From Euryarchaeota archaeon UBA4 (GTDB taxonomy: Archaea; Thermoplasmatota; Poseidoniia; Poseidoniales; Thalassarchaeaceae), in assembly GCA_002497985.1 (NCBI GenBank), contig DAFQ01000008.1:1-41476 (forward strand): DNA of 41,476 nt, written 5' to 3'. Positions 39,945 through 41,476 of the stretch are shown one piece after another. How positions within the stretch are numbered: the first letter of the stretch is position 1; each line of letters opens with the position of its first letter. A program made the position numbers and the translations under genes. Under the pieces are notes generated by a model. That model did no database searches and was not told the DNA's origin. It worked only from the letters and a program-made list of their open reading frames with translations.

Positions 39945-41476
39945 GAAGAGACCTCAGGAGAACGGGCGGCAAAGTGGAGTGTTATTCCTTCGAGGTCGAC
40001 GGTTGCCCATGATGACATGCAACAGCCACTGGTGGAGGGGAGTTCGATTGATACTGAATCGAATGCCCCCAGCTCGGAGAAATCTGAAGGTGGCATGTCT
40101 GACCAGATGTTCGCATCCCCCGTTATCTCGAGGAGGATCGGAATTGAGTAATTCTCCCTATTCTCCAAGTTGAATACAGCATCACCTAATGTCTGATCCA
40201 ACGAGAATGTTAGGCCCTGTCCCGAGACCAAAACATCCGGACCATTCGTAACTTCCCAGATAGACTGTACAGTGGTGCCGCTGCAAGCCAATAGCCATCC
40301 AGTATCACCGAACCTGAGAGACATGTTCCCAGTTTCTGATGGGGATTGGGAAAATGCTTCTGAGGGGAGCCTGATGGAAGACCTGTCTGCAAGTTCCCTG
40401 ACCCATTCTCCAGAGGAGTTTAACTCAGGAATCACATCGGTCGACGGGCAGAAGATAGGTCCTGAATCTATGTAAGTAAGTGTCAGTGATTCTCCTTGCA
40501 TTCCAGAAACTATGGATTCCAGAGAAGAAATTGGGATCTTCCATTCTCCATCCGATATGTGTAAAGATGGATGGCTTCCCTCTATGGACATTACCAGGTG
40601 GCTATCTGAAAGGTTCTCTCTGGAGAGTGTAATTTCGGGCCCTGTTTGGTAAATTGGGGATGATATTGGTAGTGATTGCATTGCCCCCTCGTGGCCCCTC
40701 AAACATAGATCATGCGTTCCGGGACCGAGGGACGTATCGTTCTCGAAGTACCAGAATGGAGATGCCATTGTTAGGTTGACATAGTCGCCGTCCACCACCC
40801 TTAACTCGGTGCAGATCCTAGGAGTTTCCGTGTCCTCCACCATTATCCATAGTGGATCTACCGATGAGGTTGTCTCGAAGGGACTGAACACAATACTATG
40901 CTCGGAAACATGATTGGCTACATCAACAAGTATCACTAGTCTGAAGGTCTGCAATTCGAGATTTGTTGATGACTCCTGCTTCAGAGTGAGGTTCACCATA
41001 CCGGGAGACAAGCGAGAGACTTCATCGAACCTGCAAACGCCTGTGGAGTATTCGGACAACGAGTTGTTGGTGTGTACCATCTGGCTCCCCCCTTGTTCGA
41101 AGCAGTCCGAGTCGATTTGGAAGAATGAATAGGGGCCCTCAATACGAACTTGTAGCCAACCTGAAACTGGCAAGACTCCCTCTGGCTCAAGAATGAGTTC
41201 AATATGGGACTCTCCATCCTGGAAGGTAACAAATGACGGCCATGACTCGGTTGAAAGGCCCTCGTCCCAATCGGATAGGTGGTAAGCACCGTTAATTCCC
41301 GGAAAGGCTGCCATCAACATGACCATGATTACTGCAACAATTCTGTTTCGTGACAAATCGTCGAGCCCTGAATGCTCGTCCACGATGAATGGGTCGAGGA
41401 TCGGGTTTGGACTGAATCTCCTCCATGTCGCGAGAGCAGCCAGGAATAGCCATGGAACCCAAGTTTCACTTGAGAA
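39941..41476 (-). CDS. Partial membrane/surface protein of unknown function, cut by the window end
   Basis: The reading frame is open to the right edge of the window, so the N-terminus is missing. From 41476 inward it shows a hydrophobic segment (WVPWLFLAALATW), a polar link (PNPILDPFIVDEHSGLDDLSRNR), a second hydrophobic segment (IVAVIMVMLMAAFPGI), and then about 450 residues of beta-rich acidic sequence. That part has several Cys and many Ser/Thr and looks extracellular. A GTG at 41383 could be read as a start, but the upstream hydrophobic segment in the same frame suggests a longer multi-pass protein. No family is recognised. It ends in a 4-bp overlap with panE. Confidence 0.7.
   Translation of the reverse strand, partial: FSSETWVPWLFLAALATWRRFSPNPILDPFIVDEHSGLDDLSRNRIVAVIMVMLMAAFPGINGAYHLSDWDEGLSTESWPSFVTFQDGESHIELILEPEGVLPVSGWLQVRIEGPYSFFQIDSDCFEQGGSQMVHTNNSLSEYSTGVCRFDEVSRLSPGMVNLTLKQESSTNLELQTFRLVILVDVANHVSEHSIVFSPFETTSSVDPLWIMVEDTETPRICTELRVVDGDYVNLTMASPFWYFENDTSLGPGTHDLCLRGHEGAMQSLPISSPIYQTGPEITLSRENLSDSHLVMSIEGSHPSLHISDGEWKIPISSLESIVSGMQGESLTLTYIDSGPIFCPSTDVIPELNSSGEWVRELADRSSIRLPSEAFSQSPSETGNMSLRFGDTGWLLACSGTTVQSIWEVTNGPDVLVSGQGLTFSLDQTLGDAVFNLENRENYSIPILLEITGDANIWSDMPPSDFSELGAFDSVSIELPSTSGCCMSSWATVDLEGITLHFAARSPEVSS

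Noticed and set aside
1..41476. Insertion sequences, integrases, attachment sites or phage genes
   Set aside because: None of the translated frames resembles a transposase, integrase or phage protein, and no long direct repeats were noticed by eye.

Overview
This window looks like part of the chromosome of a marine archaeon, most likely Marine Group II (Candidatus Poseidoniales, Thermoplasmatota). The informational genes are archaeal: ribosomal proteins L10e and S6e, aIF2 gamma, an Orc1/Cdc6 initiator, Dph2 and a COG1412-type PIN protein. They sit beside genes of bacterial type: gyrB-gyrA with a true GyrA box, class II HMG-CoA reductase, smc-scpA-scpB, and sufCBD. Starts are ATG, GTG or TTG, genes are packed end to end, and convergent stops often overlap by 4 bp. 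The lineage is inferred from gene content, not from a search. No insertion sequence, phage gene or CRISPR array was seen.

Layout. 1-3.3 kb: sufC-sufB-sufD (Fe-S assembly). 3.3-4.9 kb: two divergent membrane genes, one with a Smr domain inside a four-helix membrane protein, one DUF2085. 4.95-8.06 kb (minus): glutaminyl cyclase, a membrane protein and a thymidylate kinase fused to an unknown C-terminal region. 8.1-13.1 kb: a giant surface protein with a HExxH metalloprotease domain and PKD repeats, plus a small secreted/anchored protein. 13.1-13.9 kb: aroD. 14.1-18.8 kb: gyrB-gyrA behind a perfect 11-bp-arm palindrome. 18.8 kb: tRNA-Ser(GCT). 18.9-22.0 kb: an unknown membrane protein, aroA and an EamA transporter. 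22.1-24.3 kb: L10e, a purine phosphoribosyltransferase and Dph2. 24.4-27.8 kb: Orc1/Cdc6, S6e, aIF2 gamma and a PIN protein. 27.8-30.0 kb (minus): DUF357 and a degenerate AAA-like protein with a C-terminal winged helix. 30.0-30.3 kb: an AT-rich intergenic island with a repeated TTAACGCTT-like motif. 30.3-31.6 kb: class II HMG-CoA reductase. 31.6-37.2 kb (minus): smc-scpA-scpB. 37.3-39.0 kb: nadB. 38.99-41.5 kb (minus): a PanE-like reductase and a surface protein that runs off the window.

Gyrase, Orc1/Cdc6, the degenerate AAA protein and the SMC complex, all within 23 kb, make this a chromosome replication, topology and segregation neighbourhood. The most interesting candidates are the AT-rich motif island beside the degenerate AAA-winged-helix gene, and the palindrome centred near the predicted gyrB transcription start. 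Neither can be proven from sequence alone.
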